Positions 1 to 9,274 are shown, counted from the first letter of the stretch. The stretch: 64,000 bases of DNA from Parapedobacter deserti (GCF_042646065.1 NZ_JBHRTA010000030.1:372001-436000); one strand, 5' to 3'. Program-made: numbers and translations. The notes: generated by a model from the letters alone, not told the origin.

Positions 1-845
1 CGGGCAACCTCTCATTCAATCCGATTACGGACACGTTAGTCAACGATAAGGGAGAGGCTGTGAAGCTTGATCCGCCCTCGGGGGATGAGTTGCCCCAAAA
101 GGGATTTGACGTGGAAGATCCAGGTTACCAAGCACCAGCTGCAGATGGAAGCAACGTCCAGGTGGTTGTGTCTCCGACATCTGACCGTCTCCAATTGCTC
201 GATCCGTTTCCAGCTTGGGAAGGAACTGACCTTACCGGTTTGAAGTTGCTGATCAAGGCAAAAGGCAAATGTACAACAGATCATATCTCTATGGCCGGAC
301 CGTGGCTCAAATACCGCGGACACCTGGATAACATTTCAAACAACCTGCTCATCGGAGCGGTGAATTTCTTCAACGATAAGACAGATTGGGTAAAAAACCA
401 GCTGACTAACGAATACGGGCCGGTGCCTGCCACCCAACGGGACTATAAGGCTGCGGGAATAGGTTCCATCGTTGTCGGTGATGAAAATTACGGTGAAGGA
501 TCGTCCCGTGAGCATGCCGCTATGGAGCCGCGTCATCTTGGAGTCCGTGCTGTATTGGTTAAGTCATTTGCACGTATTCATGAAACCAACCTGAAAAAAC
601 AGGGAATGCTGGCCTTGACCTTTGCTAGTAAGGACGATTACGATAAAATACTCGAAGACGACACGTTTGACATCGTGGGGCTTACCGATTTTGCGCCTAA
701 TAAGTCGTTGAAGTTGGTGATCCATCATATAGACGGTTCGGTGGATGAAATTGAAGTCAACCACAGCTACAACGAGCAGCAAATCGGCTGGTTCAGGGCG
801 GGAGGTGCATTAAACATCATCCGGCAGGGCCAAGCCTTAGGGTAA
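1..845 (+). CDS. acn: Aconitate hydratase, C-terminal part (cut by window edge)
   Basis: Aconitase interconverts citrate and isocitrate in the TCA cycle in the cytoplasm. The reading frame is open from base 3 to the TAA at 843-845, so the start lies outside the window; about 280 residues of the C-terminal swivel domain are visible. The swivel-domain signature GEGSSREHAA and the following EPRHLGVRAVLVKSFARIH stretch are clear and resemble the mitochondrial type of aconitase, which is common in Bacteroidota. The three iron-sulfur cysteines would be upstream and cannot be checked. A hairpin terminator follows at once, so this is the last gene of its unit. Identity is secure; assignment to a particular aconitase subclass is less so. 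Confidence 0.95.
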   Translation, partial: GNLSFNPITDTLVNDKGEAVKLDPPSGDELPQKGFDVEDPGYQAPAADGSNVQVVVSPTSDRLQLLDPFPAWEGTDLTGLKLLIKAKGKCTTDHISMAGPWLKYRGHLDNISNNLLIGAVNFFNDKTDWVKNQLTNEYGPVPATQRDYKAAGIGSIVVGDENYGEGSSREHAAMEPRHLGVRAVLVKSFARIHETNLKKQGMLALTFASKDDYDKILEDDTFDIVGLTDFAPNKSLKLVIHHIDGSVDEIEVNHSYNEQQIGWFRAGGALNIIRQGQALG

Positions 846-867
846 TATCGGCTGCCTCCGAACTGAA

Positions 868-903
868 CAAAAGCCGTTCCGTAATTTCCGGGACGGCTTT
901 TTA
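868..903. terminator. Intrinsic terminator between convergent genes
   Basis: The arms AAAAGCCGTTCC (869-880) and GGGACGGCTTTT (890-901) pair with one G-T wobble and a short loop, with T residues at the 3' end and A residues at the 5' end. It lies between the aconitase stop and the stop of the leftward MBL hydrolase, so it probably works in both directions. Confidence 0.8.
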
Positions 904-919
904 AGTTATTTCTGTAGCC

Positions 920-1771
920 TTATCCAAGCCACTCATTCAATGAAAAGGTATCTTTTAGCCGGTACCCTTTCTCGGTCAGTTGAATGGTGCAGCATTCGTT
1001 TACCGGATCGTGCTCCAAAAACAGGGCGTAGTCGCCATCGACCGCTTCCTGCCAGTATTTTTTCCGCTCTTCCATTGTAGTGAGCGGGCGCACATCGTAG
1101 CTCATGACGTAGGGGAGGGGGATGTGGCCGGCCGAAGGAAGCAAGTCAGCCATGTAAAGTAGCGTCTTGCCCTGATAACTGATCTGGGGCAACATCATGG
1201 CATCTGTATGCCCATGGGCGAAGCGAATGGTGATATTTTCCGAGAAACGTATACCATCTTCTACATCCAGAAAGCGGAGCTGTCCGCTTTCGTATATGGG
1301 AATGATGTTTTCCTGTAAGAAGGAGGGTTTTTCACGGTGGTTTGGAAACAAGGCCCAGTCCCAATGTTGTTTGTTGCTCCAATACAGGGCGTTTTTAAAA
1401 GCAGGGAGTAACCGGCCATCAGCCTCAGAGCGATGAATAGCTCCACCTACGTGATCGAAGTGAAGATGCGTGAGGATCACGTCTGTGATATCATCTCGGT
1501 GAAAGCCGTTTTTGGCAAGCGAATCGTCCAGCGTCGCATCGCCATGGCGATAATAATGGCTGAAAAACTTGCTGCTTTGTTTGTTGCCGAGCCCCGTGTC
1601 GACCAGAATCAGCCGTTGGCCATCTTCGATAAGCAGTAGCCGTGCTGCCCATGTGCACATATTGCGTTCGTCTGCAGGATTTGTACGTTGCCATATCGAT
1701 TTCGGAACGACGCCGAACATAGCGCCGCCATCGAGCTTGAATAATCCGGTATCAATGCTATATAGTTTCAT
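920..1771 (-). CDS. MBL-fold metallohydrolase
   Basis: A 283-residue metallo-beta-lactamase-fold hydrolase with the dinuclear metal motif HLHFDHVGG near residue 105 and a later GHTDAM histidine (about residue 186). The size and the N-terminal region fit the lactonase/hydrolase branch of the superfamily rather than RNase Z or glyoxalase II; the true substrate cannot be read from sequence. No signal peptide is visible, so it should be cytoplasmic. The ATG at 1769-1771 begins a typical MKLYSIDTG start. It is transcribed leftward, divergent from pckA, from a 235-bp shared control region, and converges on aconitase. Confidence 0.85.
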   Translation of the reverse strand: MKLYSIDTGLFKLDGGAMFGVVPKSIWQRTNPADERNMCTWAARLLLIEDGQRLILVDTGLGNKQSSKFFSHYYRHGDATLDDSLAKNGFHRDDITDVILTHLHFDHVGGAIHRSEADGRLLPAFKNALYWSNKQHWDWALFPNHREKPSFLQENIIPIYESGQLRFLDVEDGIRFSENITIRFAHGHTDAMMLPQISYQGKTLLYMADLLPSAGHIPLPYVMSYDVRPLTTMEERKKYWQEAVDGDYALFLEHDPVNECCTIQLTEKGYRLKDTFSLNEWLG

Positions 1772-1935
1772 GCGTCTTTACGTATCATTTGGTTAACTGC
1801 TAAAGATAACAAACAAGGGGAAAAACTTAAAACTGCATTCGATTTTTTGGAAAATACGGCTAAAACGATAAACTATACTGTAATACAATTTGTTATCTTA
1901 GTGTATCTTTTACAAAAAGCTGATTTACAGTGGTT

Positions 1936-1972
1936 TTTGATCTATAGTATCCGTTTTTAATCCCTACTTTTG
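1936..1972 (+). promoter_or_regulatory. Bacteroidota-type promoter of pckA
   Basis: TACTTTTG at 1965-1972 matches the -7 consensus TAnnTTTG exactly. A TTTG at 1936-1939 could be the -33 element, but the 25-bp spacer is longer than usual, so only the -7 box is strongly supported. The start codon of pckA follows 34 bp later. Confidence 0.5.
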
Positions 1973-2006
1973 CAGCATCTTGATTCATTAATTAGATAAA
2001 AATGCT

Positions 2007-3623
2007 ATGAATGCTTCAAAAAAAGCAATTCCTGATCTAAGTTACCTTTTTATCCGGAATAAAGAAAAGGTACACTATCAAAAGAGTGTGGCCGAATTGG
2101 TTGAACAGGCAATCACCCGACAGGAGGGCACGCTCTCCGATTCCGGCGCGTTGGTTGCAGATACCGGGCGATTTACCGGTCGCGCACCACATGACCGTTT
2201 CATCGTACAGGATACGCTGACCCGGGATACCGTGTGGTGGGGGGATATCAACCAACCGATATCCGAGGCGTCATTTGCGTATTTGTTCAAGCAAGTGGCT
2301 GAATATTTCAGCCATAGGGAAATATTCGTCCGCGATGTTTTCGCCGGTTCGGATCGGGCGCATGCCATTGATGTGCGTGTGGTGTCAGAAACCGCTTACC
2401 AGAGTATCTTTGTTAACAACCTATTTATTCGGTCGGCTGCGCCCGATGAGCGCAAACGTCCGGCGTGGTCTATTTTAGCTGCTCCCGGCTATGCCTGCCC
2501 GGACCCAGAACAGCATGGGCTACATAACCATCACTTCGTAATCATCAATTTTTCCCAGCGGGTGATCTTGGTAGGAGGAACCGGATATACCGGCGAAATT
2601 AAGAAGGCGGTTTTTTCCGTGCTTAATTTCCTGCTGCCCCTTCAAAAGCGGGTGCTCTCGATGCATTGTGCAGCCAATACAGACGGCAACGGTCATACGG
2701 CACTTTTTTTCGGGCTTTCGGGAACCGGCAAAACCACACTGTCTGCCGACGGGGGGCGGCAGCTGATCGGGGATGACGAACATGGGTGGGACGAGTCTGG
2801 TATTTTTAATTTCGAAGGTGGCTGTTATGCGAAATGCATTGGCCTCGACGAAGATAAAGAGCCTGACATCTTCCGTGCCATCCGCTTTGGAGCGCTAGTA
2901 GAAAACGTCAATTTTTTTCCCGGGACGCGTAACCCGGATTATGAGGATGTGTCAAAGACAGAAAATACCCGGGTCGCCTATCCCATCGATCACGTGGCCG
3001 GCGCGGTCGCGTCAGGACGGGCAGCCGAGCCTAAGGACATTTTTTTCCTCACCGCTGACGCATTTGGCGTGATTCCCCCGGTATCACTGCTGTCCACTAC
3101 GCAGGCAATGTATCACTTCATGTCCGGCTATACGGCAAAAATTGCTGGAACCGAGATTGGCATCAAGGAGCCGAAGGCCGTCTTTTCCGCATGCTTCGGC
3201 GAAGCGTTCCTGCCTTTACATCCGTCGCATTATGCTGAATTGTTGAGAGCTAAACTCGCCGATAAGCGCATCAATGTGTGGTTGGTCAATACCGGCTGGA
3301 TTGCTGGACCCTATGGCGTGGGACGCCGGATCAAACTTGACTATACCCGTGCCATCGTCAGGGCGGCGCTTACGGGTACGCTCAAGGAGTCCACTTTCTG
3401 CCGCCACCCTGTTTTCGGATTTGACTATCCCACAAGTTGTCCAGGTGTGCCCGATGCGGTACTTGATCCGGTGCAATTATGGCCAGACAAAAGCGCTTAC
3501 TATGCTCAAACCTGTCAGTTGGCGAAGCTGTTTGTGGACAACTTCCGTAAGTTTGAGAATCACGTGAGCAGCGACGTGCTGGAAGCATCGCCGATCGTTT
3601 TGGAGGCGGCCCCGATAGTTTGA
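2007..3623 (+). CDS. pckA: Phosphoenolpyruvate carboxykinase (ATP)
   Basis: Converts oxaloacetate and ATP to phosphoenolpyruvate, CO2 and ADP, the first committed step of gluconeogenesis (many anaerobes run it in reverse). At 538 residues it has the family length. Visible motifs are the ATP P-loop GLSGTGKTTLS (about residue 237), followed by the metal-binding GDDEHGWD and the FEGGCYAKCI strand, and further on NTGWIAGPYGVGRRI. The ATG at 2007 lies just downstream of a good -7 box. It stands alone between a promoter and a terminator. The last about 15 residues (SPIVLEAAPIV) contain a small near-repeat of EA(S/A)PIV, a harmless tail feature. Confidence 0.97.
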   Translation: MNASKKAIPDLSYLFIRNKEKVHYQKSVAELVEQAITRQEGTLSDSGALVADTGRFTGRAPHDRFIVQDTLTRDTVWWGDINQPISEASFAYLFKQVAEYFSHREIFVRDVFAGSDRAHAIDVRVVSETAYQSIFVNNLFIRSAAPDERKRPAWSILAAPGYACPDPEQHGLHNHHFVIINFSQRVILVGGTGYTGEIKKAVFSVLNFLLPLQKRVLSMHCAANTDGNGHTALFFGLSGTGKTTLSADGGRQLIGDDEHGWDESGIFNFEGGCYAKCIGLDEDKEPDIFRAIRFGALVENVNFFPGTRNPDYEDVSKTENTRVAYPIDHVAGAVASGRAAEPKDIFFLTADAFGVIPPVSLLSTTQAMYHFMSGYTAKIAGTEIGIKEPKAVFSACFGEAFLPLHPSHYAELLRAKLADKRINVWLVNTGWIAGPYGVGRRIKLDYTRAIVRAALTGTLKESTFCRHPVFGFDYPTSCPGVPDAVLDPVQLWPDKSAYYAQTCQLAKLFVDNFRKFENHVSSDVLEASPIVLEAAPIV

Positions 3624-3647
3624 TAAGTATTGTTTAATAATCACAGA

Positions 3648-3684
3648 TGTGCCTCCGCGAGCTGAGCTTGCGGAGGCATTTTAT
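3648..3684 (+). terminator. Terminator of pckA
   Basis: TGCCTCCGC (3650-3658) pairs perfectly with GCGGAGGCA (3670-3678) across an 11-nt loop and is followed by TTTTAT. It lies 27 bp after the pckA stop. Confidence 0.85.
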
Positions 3685-3817
3685 GTCACCCGGCAAACGG
3701 GTACTTGAATTTTTCTCAGATAGCGCAAACGATTGTGTGGCGAATTGATATGGTTATTACTTCACGAATTTGCATATTGCGTCTTGTTTTATAGCAGAGA
3801 CCGTATATCTTATCTTT

Positions 3818-4948
3818 ATGAGTAATATCAATCCAAAACGGCTACGCCTATTGGCAAATGTGTTTGCTATTGAAGGAAATGTTACCGCGGTCGTGCCGTT
3901 CGGATCGGGGCATATCAACGATACTTACCATGTCCAGACTGACCGTCAGGAGCCAGACTACCTGCTGCAGCGAATAAACCACCATGTGTTTGCCAATGTG
4001 GCAGCCGTGATGCAGAATATAAAGCTGGTAACGCAGCATCTTAAAACGCGCTATTACTCAATCGGTAATGGTATACAGCGGCCCGAGGAACGGGTGCTTA
4101 CGTTGATACCGACCAAACTGGATAAGCTGTATTACCAGGATGAAACTGGCAACTTCTGGCGAATGTTTATCATGCTGGCCAATACGCGGAGCTACGACAT
4201 TGTCCAGACGGAGCGTCAGGCCAGGGAGGGTGGACGGGCATTCGGGCAATTCCAGCGCCTTTTGGCAGATTTGGATGTACGGCTCATCCGTGAGGTCCTC
4301 CCGGGTTTCCATCACATCGGAAAACGATTGAGCAACCTCAGGACGGCCATTGAAGCAGATGCTGCGCAACGTGTCTCACGGGTAGCCGGCGAATTGGCGT
4401 TCATTACACGCCGGGAAAAGCGTATGCAGACCCTGTTAGATTTAGCCGGACCCGGTCAGCTGCCACTGCGGATCACTCACAATGATACAAAATTCAACAA
4501 TGTGTTGCTGAATGCACAAGACCAATCGCAATGTGTAATCGATCTGGACACGGTGATGCCCGGATACGTAGCCTATGACTTTGGAGATGCAATCCGTACC
4601 ATCATTAACAGCGCAGCGGAAGATGAAGCAGATGTGGATAAAATCAAATTAAATATCTCGTTGTTTGAGGCTTACACTGAAGGGTATCTCGAAGAAGCCC
4701 ATCCTTTTTTGACGCAGGAGGAAATTGACTCGCTGATAGAAGGGGTGTTGTTGCTGCCCTATATGCAGGCCGTCAGGTTTCTTACGGACTTTTTGGAAGG
4801 CGATCATTACTTCAAGATTTATCATCCGGACCACAACCTGCAGCGCGCAAGGGCACAGCTCAAATTGGTAGAAAAGCTTGAGCAACATGAATCGGAGCTG
4901 CGGCATATTGTCACGCGCGTAGCCGAAGGATACCGGCGGACGGTTTAA
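3818..4948 (+). CDS. Aminoglycoside-phosphotransferase-fold sugar kinase-like protein
   Basis: A 376-residue protein of the APH/choline-kinase fold. The nucleotide-binding start SGHINDTYHV and the catalytic loop ITHNDTKFNNVLL (H-N-D around residues 225-235) followed by the metal-binding IDLDTVMPG are all present. The pattern resembles proteins annotated as mucin desulfatase or N-acetylhexosamine 1-kinase (NahK-like), so a cytoplasmic sugar kinase is the best guess. I placed the start at ATG 3818; a TTG 48 bp upstream is open but adds a non-conserved leader. TATCTTTA at 3811-3818 looks like a -7 element yet abuts this start, so the real promoter is uncertain. The next gene, with a carbohydrate-binding domain, starts 12 bp after the stop and is probably co-transcribed. 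Confidence 0.75.
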   Translation: MSNINPKRLRLLANVFAIEGNVTAVVPFGSGHINDTYHVQTDRQEPDYLLQRINHHVFANVAAVMQNIKLVTQHLKTRYYSIGNGIQRPEERVLTLIPTKLDKLYYQDETGNFWRMFIMLANTRSYDIVQTERQAREGGRAFGQFQRLLADLDVRLIREVLPGFHHIGKRLSNLRTAIEADAAQRVSRVAGELAFITRREKRMQTLLDLAGPGQLPLRITHNDTKFNNVLLNAQDQSQCVIDLDTVMPGYVAYDFGDAIRTIINSAAEDEADVDKIKLNISLFEAYTEGYLEEAHPFLTQEEIDSLIEGVLLLPYMQAVRFLTDFLEGDHYFKIYHPDHNLQRARAQLKLVEKLEQHESELRHIVTRVAEGYRRTV

Positions 4949-4960
4949 TGTTGATTTTTG

Positions 4961-5605
4961 ATGAAGCAGTTAGTCATTCCCTTTTTGGAAGCAGTAGATT
5001 ACAGTTCGTCAGCCAGAAGGCTATGGGAGGCATCAGCCACACTGATGGCCAATAAGCTTGACGAAGTGCCCTGGCCCTCATTTCCATATAAACCGTTGGT
5101 GCAATTTAGGGCCGCCCATACAATAGACAGCCTGTTGCTGGTTTATGACGTCAGCGAAAAACATGTTAAGGGGGTATACCGGAACACCAACGATCCAGTT
5201 TACAGAGACAGTTGTGTAGAATTTTTTCTGTCATTTGATGGGACGAATTACTATAACCTAGAATTTAATTGTCTGGGCGTTGGTCTGATCGCTTATGGAG
5301 GTACCGACAAGGGTATGCGCAGGCTATTGCCCAACGCCACGGTGGAAAAAGTGCGGGCAATCAGTGAGCTGGGCGCCGTCCGCGGTAAAGGCGCGGACAA
5401 CCAATGGCGCTTGTTGTTGAATATCCCATTCACTGTGTTTGACGCCCATGCGGTGGATTCGTTGGCTGGCCGCCGCTGTCATGGGAATTTTTACAAGTGC
5501 GGCGATGACCTACCCATACCGCATTTTATTGCTTGGAACGGCATTGACTCCCCAACCCCCAATTTCCATTTGCCGGAGTTTTTTGGGGAGTTGTTGTTTC
5601 TGTAA
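4961..5605 (+). CDS. CBM9-like (DOMON-type) carbohydrate-binding domain protein
   Basis: A 214-residue protein consisting essentially of one beta-sandwich of the family-9-like carbohydrate-binding type. Diagnostic stretches are LLLVYDVSEKHVKG, then YRDSCVEFFLSFDG and YYNLEFNCLGVG, with a terminal NFHLPEFFGELLF that is characteristic of this group. No signal peptide is seen. It follows the phosphotransferase by 12 bp, suggesting an operon concerned with a sugar or glycan, but the ligand is unknown. TTG 4958 directly precedes the ATG at 4961; I chose the ATG. Confidence 0.75.
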   Translation: MKQLVIPFLEAVDYSSSARRLWEASATLMANKLDEVPWPSFPYKPLVQFRAAHTIDSLLLVYDVSEKHVKGVYRNTNDPVYRDSCVEFFLSFDGTNYYNLEFNCLGVGLIAYGGTDKGMRRLLPNATVEKVRAISELGAVRGKGADNQWRLLLNIPFTVFDAHAVDSLAGRRCHGNFYKCGDDLPIPHFIAWNGIDSPTPNFHLPEFFGELLFL

Positions 5606-5689
5606 CCGGGAAACCGAAGTCTCCCCACCCAGAAGCTACCACTAAGCATGTCACGCGTTTGGACAATTTGTTCAACAAGCGAAATAATA

Positions 5690-5720
5690 TTGGAAGTTTA
5701 ACCGAAATATCCTATCTTTG
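5690..5720 (+). promoter_or_regulatory. Promoter of rpmE2
   Basis: TATCTTTG at 5713-5720 is an exact TAnnTTTG -7 box, and TTGG at 5690-5693 sits 19 bp upstream in the place of the -33 TTTG. The L31 start codon is 36 bp downstream. Confidence 0.7.
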
Positions 5721-5756
5721 CACGCTAAAACAGGAATATAGTAACTCGTAGATAAA

Positions 5757-6005
5757 ATGAAAAAAGACTTGCATCCATCGAATTACAGGTTAGTAGTTTT
5801 TAAGGATATGTCAAATGATTATGCGTTTTTGACCAAATCATGCATTGACACGAAAGAAACCACCAAGTGGGAAGATGGAAACGAATATCCATTGGTGAAG
5901 CTTGAAATCTCCCATACTTCGCATCCGTATTATACAGGTAAGATGAAGTTGGTCGATACCGCAGGGCGTATTGACAAATTCCGCAACCGTTACAGTAAAA
6001 AGTAG
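5757..6005 (+). CDS. rpmE2: 50S ribosomal protein L31, type B
   Basis: An 82-residue ribosomal protein starting MKKDLHPSNYRLVVFKDMS, typical of the zinc-free type B form of L31: the CxxC zinc ligands of type A are absent and only one cysteine (in SCIDTKET) remains. The conserved SHPYYTG and IDKFRNRY segments are present and the length is normal. It stands alone with its own promoter and terminator. In other bacteria type B L31 replaces the zinc form when zinc is scarce; no operator for such control is obvious here. Confidence 0.95.
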   Translation: MKKDLHPSNYRLVVFKDMSNDYAFLTKSCIDTKETTKWEDGNEYPLVKLEISHTSHPYYTGKMKLVDTAGRIDKFRNRYSKK

Positions 6006-6029
6006 GCGCCGCAAGCTAAATGAATATTG

Positions 6030-6057
6030 GTCCCGATATTTTATCGGGACTTTTTTA
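6030..6057 (+). terminator. Terminator of rpmE2
   Basis: GTCCCGATA (6030-6038) and TATCGGGAC (6042-6050) form a perfect 9-bp stem with a 3-nt loop, followed by TTTTTTATTTT. A 210-bp stretch with no convincing gene separates it from tpiA. Confidence 0.9.
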
Positions 6058-6268
6058 TTTTAGCCGTTCTAAATGGAAGCCTATGCATGCGTGCTGGTTA
6101 CCCAAATTTATATTGCCGTGCGTCTTCGCGACAAAACGTTGTCGTGCAGCAAGCCGATGGTGTCCTCCAGTCGCGCTATACTGTTTGTTGAGAACGGTGC
6201 CATGCAAATCAAAAGGCGCCGGGGTCCTAAAAAGTAATTTTTAATCATTTACATAGACATCAAGCATC

Positions 6269-7036
6269 ATGCGAAAGAAAATTGTTGCCGGAAACTGGAA
6301 AATGAACCTTGACTACCAACAAGGATTAAGCTTATTCTCTGAAATTGTAAACATGGTAAAGGACGAGGTGATCGGAAGCCAACAGGTGGTCATCTGTAGC
6401 CCTTTCATCCACCTTCACAGCATCGCCCAATTGGCCAAAGGCACAACGCAAGTTGCGATAGGAGCCCAGAATATTTATTTCGAAGACGCCGGAGCGTATA
6501 CCGGTGAAGTATCTGCCGTCCAGGTAAAATCCACGGGGGCTGACTATGTAATTTTAGGGCATTCCGAACGACGGGCATATTTCGGCGAAGATGATCAGAT
6601 GCTACGCAAAAAAGCGGATGCTGCACTGAAACATGGGTTATCTCCTATTTTCTGCATCGGCGAAACGCAAGAAGAGCGTGAATCCAACAACTACTTTGAA
6701 GTGATACGGACGCAATTGGAACAGGGCATCTTTCATCTTTCGGGTGATGTCTTTGATCGGGTGGTATTGGCTTATGAGCCGGTTTGGGCGATCGGTACCG
6801 GGCTGACAGCATCACCCGAACAGGCGCAGGAAGTTCATGCATTTATTCGCAGCGAGTTGGTTTCCCGGTACGGTCAAGACATTGCCGGACGCACTACGTT
6901 ATTGTACGGCGGGAGCTGCAACCCCAAAAATGCACCGCAATTGTTTGCCCAGCCGGATATCGATGGAGGCTTGATTGGCGGTGCATCACTAAAATCGCGT
7001 GATTTCACAGATATTGTAAAGGTATTCAATAACTGA
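6269..7036 (+). CDS. tpiA: Triose-phosphate isomerase
   Basis: Interconverts dihydroxyacetone phosphate and glyceraldehyde 3-phosphate in glycolysis. It has 255 residues, the normal length, with the N-terminal KIVAGNWKMN (active-site Asn/Lys), the electrophilic His in ILGHSERR, the catalytic base Glu in AYEPVWAIGTG, and the phosphate-binding YGGS near the C-terminus. It is first in a tight operon: prmA follows after 17 bp and mpl 10 bp after that. Confidence 0.97.
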   Translation: MRKKIVAGNWKMNLDYQQGLSLFSEIVNMVKDEVIGSQQVVICSPFIHLHSIAQLAKGTTQVAIGAQNIYFEDAGAYTGEVSAVQVKSTGADYVILGHSERRAYFGEDDQMLRKKADAALKHGLSPIFCIGETQEERESNNYFEVIRTQLEQGIFHLSGDVFDRVVLAYEPVWAIGTGLTASPEQAQEVHAFIRSELVSRYGQDIAGRTTLLYGGSCNPKNAPQLFAQPDIDGGLIGGASLKSRDFTDIVKVFNN

Positions 7037-7053
7037 ACCGGCGATCCATTGCC

Positions 7054-7893
7054 ATGAAATATACGGAAGTCATATTCACCTGCCTTGGCGGCGAAGACTG
7101 GCAGCAAGACTTGTTGATACATGACCTTGCCCGCATGGGGTTTGATACGTTCGAGTCGCTTGATCGTGGTTTTGCAGGTTATATTTCTTCAGAACAACTC
7201 AATTTACAAGCTGTTGAATCGTTGCTGATCCACCAGCCCAAAGGTTTTGAAGTAACTTATGAGGTGCGGGAAATTCTCCCCCAGAACTGGAATGAGGTTT
7301 GGGAGCGGAACTTTGAGCCGGTGATCGTGGCGGACCAGTGTTATGTGAGGGCGACGTTTCATGCCCCCAAACCTGAATGTCCATACGAAATCGTTATTGA
7401 CCCTAAGATGGCGTTCGGTACCGGCCACCACCAAACCACGTCGCTAATGATGCGTTATATGCTGGAGACTGCATTTGAGGGTAAAACCGTACTGGATATG
7501 GGATGCGGAACAGGTATTTTGGCTATACTGGCTGCAAAACTAGGTGCCGCCAATATATGGGCGGTAGATAACGACCCAGTATGCGTTGCCAGCGTGGAGG
7601 AAAATAAGTTGCTCAACAATACCACATCTATTGTAGCTAAGGGTGGCTCTGCTGAACAGATTGCGAATCAACGTTTCGATATCGTACTGGCCAACATCAA
7701 CCGCAACATCTTGCTGGATCAACTCACCAGCTACGCCCAATGTCTTTGCTCTGGGGGGATGCTGTTCATCAGCGGCTTTTACATCGGGGAGGACCTTGAT
7801 GCGTTGAAGGCAGCGGCTACGCGGTACGGCCTCGCTTACGACAGTTGCAAGGAATTGGATGGTTGGGCTGCCGCACGGTTCACAGTACAATAA
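7054..7893 (+). CDS. prmA: Ribosomal protein L11 methyltransferase
   Basis: An S-adenosylmethionine-dependent enzyme that trimethylates lysines of ribosomal protein L11. The 279 residues carry an N-terminal substrate-recognition part and a C-terminal Rossmann methyltransferase with motif I VLDMGCGTGILAILAAKLGA (about residues 147-166), the acidic AVDNDP, and the PrmA-type ANINRNIL motif (about residue 213). The segment IDPKMAFGTGHHQTT just before motif I is a PrmA hallmark. It is the middle gene of tpiA-prmA-mpl. Confidence 0.95.
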   Translation: MKYTEVIFTCLGGEDWQQDLLIHDLARMGFDTFESLDRGFAGYISSEQLNLQAVESLLIHQPKGFEVTYEVREILPQNWNEVWERNFEPVIVADQCYVRATFHAPKPECPYEIVIDPKMAFGTGHHQTTSLMMRYMLETAFEGKTVLDMGCGTGILAILAAKLGAANIWAVDNDPVCVASVEENKLLNNTTSIVAKGGSAEQIANQRFDIVLANINRNILLDQLTSYAQCLCSGGMLFISGFYIGEDLDALKAAATRYGLAYDSCKELDGWAAARFTVQ

Positions 7894-7903
7894 TAAGATC
7901 GTT

Positions 7904-9262
7904 ATGCGCGTACATTTCATTGCAATAGGGGGCAGCATCATGCACAACCTTGCTATTGCATTAGCCAAGAAGGGGTATATTGTTAGTGGATCGGATGATC
8001 ATATCTATGAGCCGTCGCGAACAAACCTTGAAAAGCACGGGCTACTCCCTGAACCCGGATGGGAGGCTGAGCGCATCACCGAAGATATCGATGCGGTGGT
8101 ATTGGGTATGCATGCTAAGGCAGATAACCCCGAGCTGTTGAGAGCTCAGGAACTGGGTGTTCGAATTTATTCGTATCCTGAATTTATCTATGAGCAGGCC
8201 AAAGAAAAGCTAAGGGTGGTTGTGGGAGGAAGCCATGGCAAGACAACCATTACCAGCATCATTATGCATGTACTGAAATCCGTTGGGCGGGATTTCGACT
8301 ACTTGGTGGGGGCAAAGCTTGACGAATTCGAAGGCATGGTAAAGCTCACCAAGGATGCGCCGCTTATGATCATCGAGGGCGACGAATACCTTGCGTCGGC
8401 GATTGATCAGCGGCCGAAGTTCCACCTGTACCAACCAAACATAGCGCTTATTAGCGGTGTAGCATGGGACCATGTAAATGTATTTCCCACGTTTGAAAGC
8501 TATGTGAATCAGTTTAGGCTGTTCATCAAGAGTATCGAGCCCAAAGGCACTTTGGTATACAATAAAGAGGACAAGACGTTACAAGAACTGGTACTCGAAG
8601 ACCACTCAAAGATAAATAAGCATGGCTACCGGACACCGGAATATACGATCAACAAGGGTATAACATATATGCATACCCATATCGGTGACATTCCTTTGCA
8701 GGTTTTCGGTAAGCATAATTTGTCCAATATTGCAGCAGCGTTTACGGTATGCGAATGGCTTGGCGTCGAGCGTGAAGCATTTTATGCGGCAATTAAGCAA
8801 TTCAGGGGTGCCTCGCGGCGCTTAGAGTATGTAGCTAATAATAACGACAGCGTAGTCTACCAGGACTTTGCGCATACTCCTGCCAAGTTGAAAGCGAGTA
8901 TACATGCACTCAAAGAGCAGTTTCCGGATAAAGCACTCGTCGCTATAATCGAACTGCATACGTACAGCAGTCTCAATACAGCATATCTGGACGAATACCG
9001 GGATACCATGAGGGAAGCGGAGTACCCTGCCGTTTTTATCAATCAGGAAGCCCTGAAGCAGACAAATGTCGAAGCGCTTTCCGAAGATACGCTCCGATCG
9101 GCTTTTAACCAACCTGATCTCGCCTACTTAAACAGCATCGAGCATATGAAGCAGTATCTCACACAAATGGATGCCGCTGGCAAGAACTTATTGTTTATGA
9201 GTTCAGGGAATTATGGTGGCATAAATCTTGTTAATTTTGCCGATAAGTTTTTGTACAAATAA
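7904..9262 (+). CDS. mpl: UDP-N-acetylmuramate:murein tripeptide ligase (Mpl)
   Basis: A Mur-ligase-family enzyme that joins recycled murein tripeptide to UDP-MurNAc, feeding peptidoglycan recycling in the cytoplasm. The N-terminal nucleotide-binding MRVHFIAIGGSIMHNLA, the ATP loop GGSHGKTTITSI (about residue 108), the EGDEYLAS and the QDFAHTPAKLKASIHAL segments match Mpl better than MurC (which usually reads GIGGIGMSG at the N-terminus). The open frame reaches back to 7859 inside prmA; the ATG at 7904, 10 bp after the prmA stop, gives the expected N-terminus and a 452-residue protein. Confidence 0.9.
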   Translation: MRVHFIAIGGSIMHNLAIALAKKGYIVSGSDDHIYEPSRTNLEKHGLLPEPGWEAERITEDIDAVVLGMHAKADNPELLRAQELGVRIYSYPEFIYEQAKEKLRVVVGGSHGKTTITSIIMHVLKSVGRDFDYLVGAKLDEFEGMVKLTKDAPLMIIEGDEYLASAIDQRPKFHLYQPNIALISGVAWDHVNVFPTFESYVNQFRLFIKSIEPKGTLVYNKEDKTLQELVLEDHSKINKHGYRTPEYTINKGITYMHTHIGDIPLQVFGKHNLSNIAAAFTVCEWLGVEREAFYAAIKQFRGASRRLEYVANNNDSVVYQDFAHTPAKLKASIHALKEQFPDKALVAIIELHTYSSLNTAYLDEYRDTMREAEYPAVFINQEALKQTNVEALSEDTLRSAFNQPDLAYLNSIEHMKQYLTQMDAAGKNLLFMSSGNYGGINLVNFADKFLYK

Positions 9263-9274
9263 AAGTTTAGTTAT

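Noticed and set aside
6020..6244. A 74-residue open frame between rpmE2 and tpiA
   Set aside because: Its first codons fall in the rpmE2 terminator hairpin and the protein shows no domain or composition typical of a gene.
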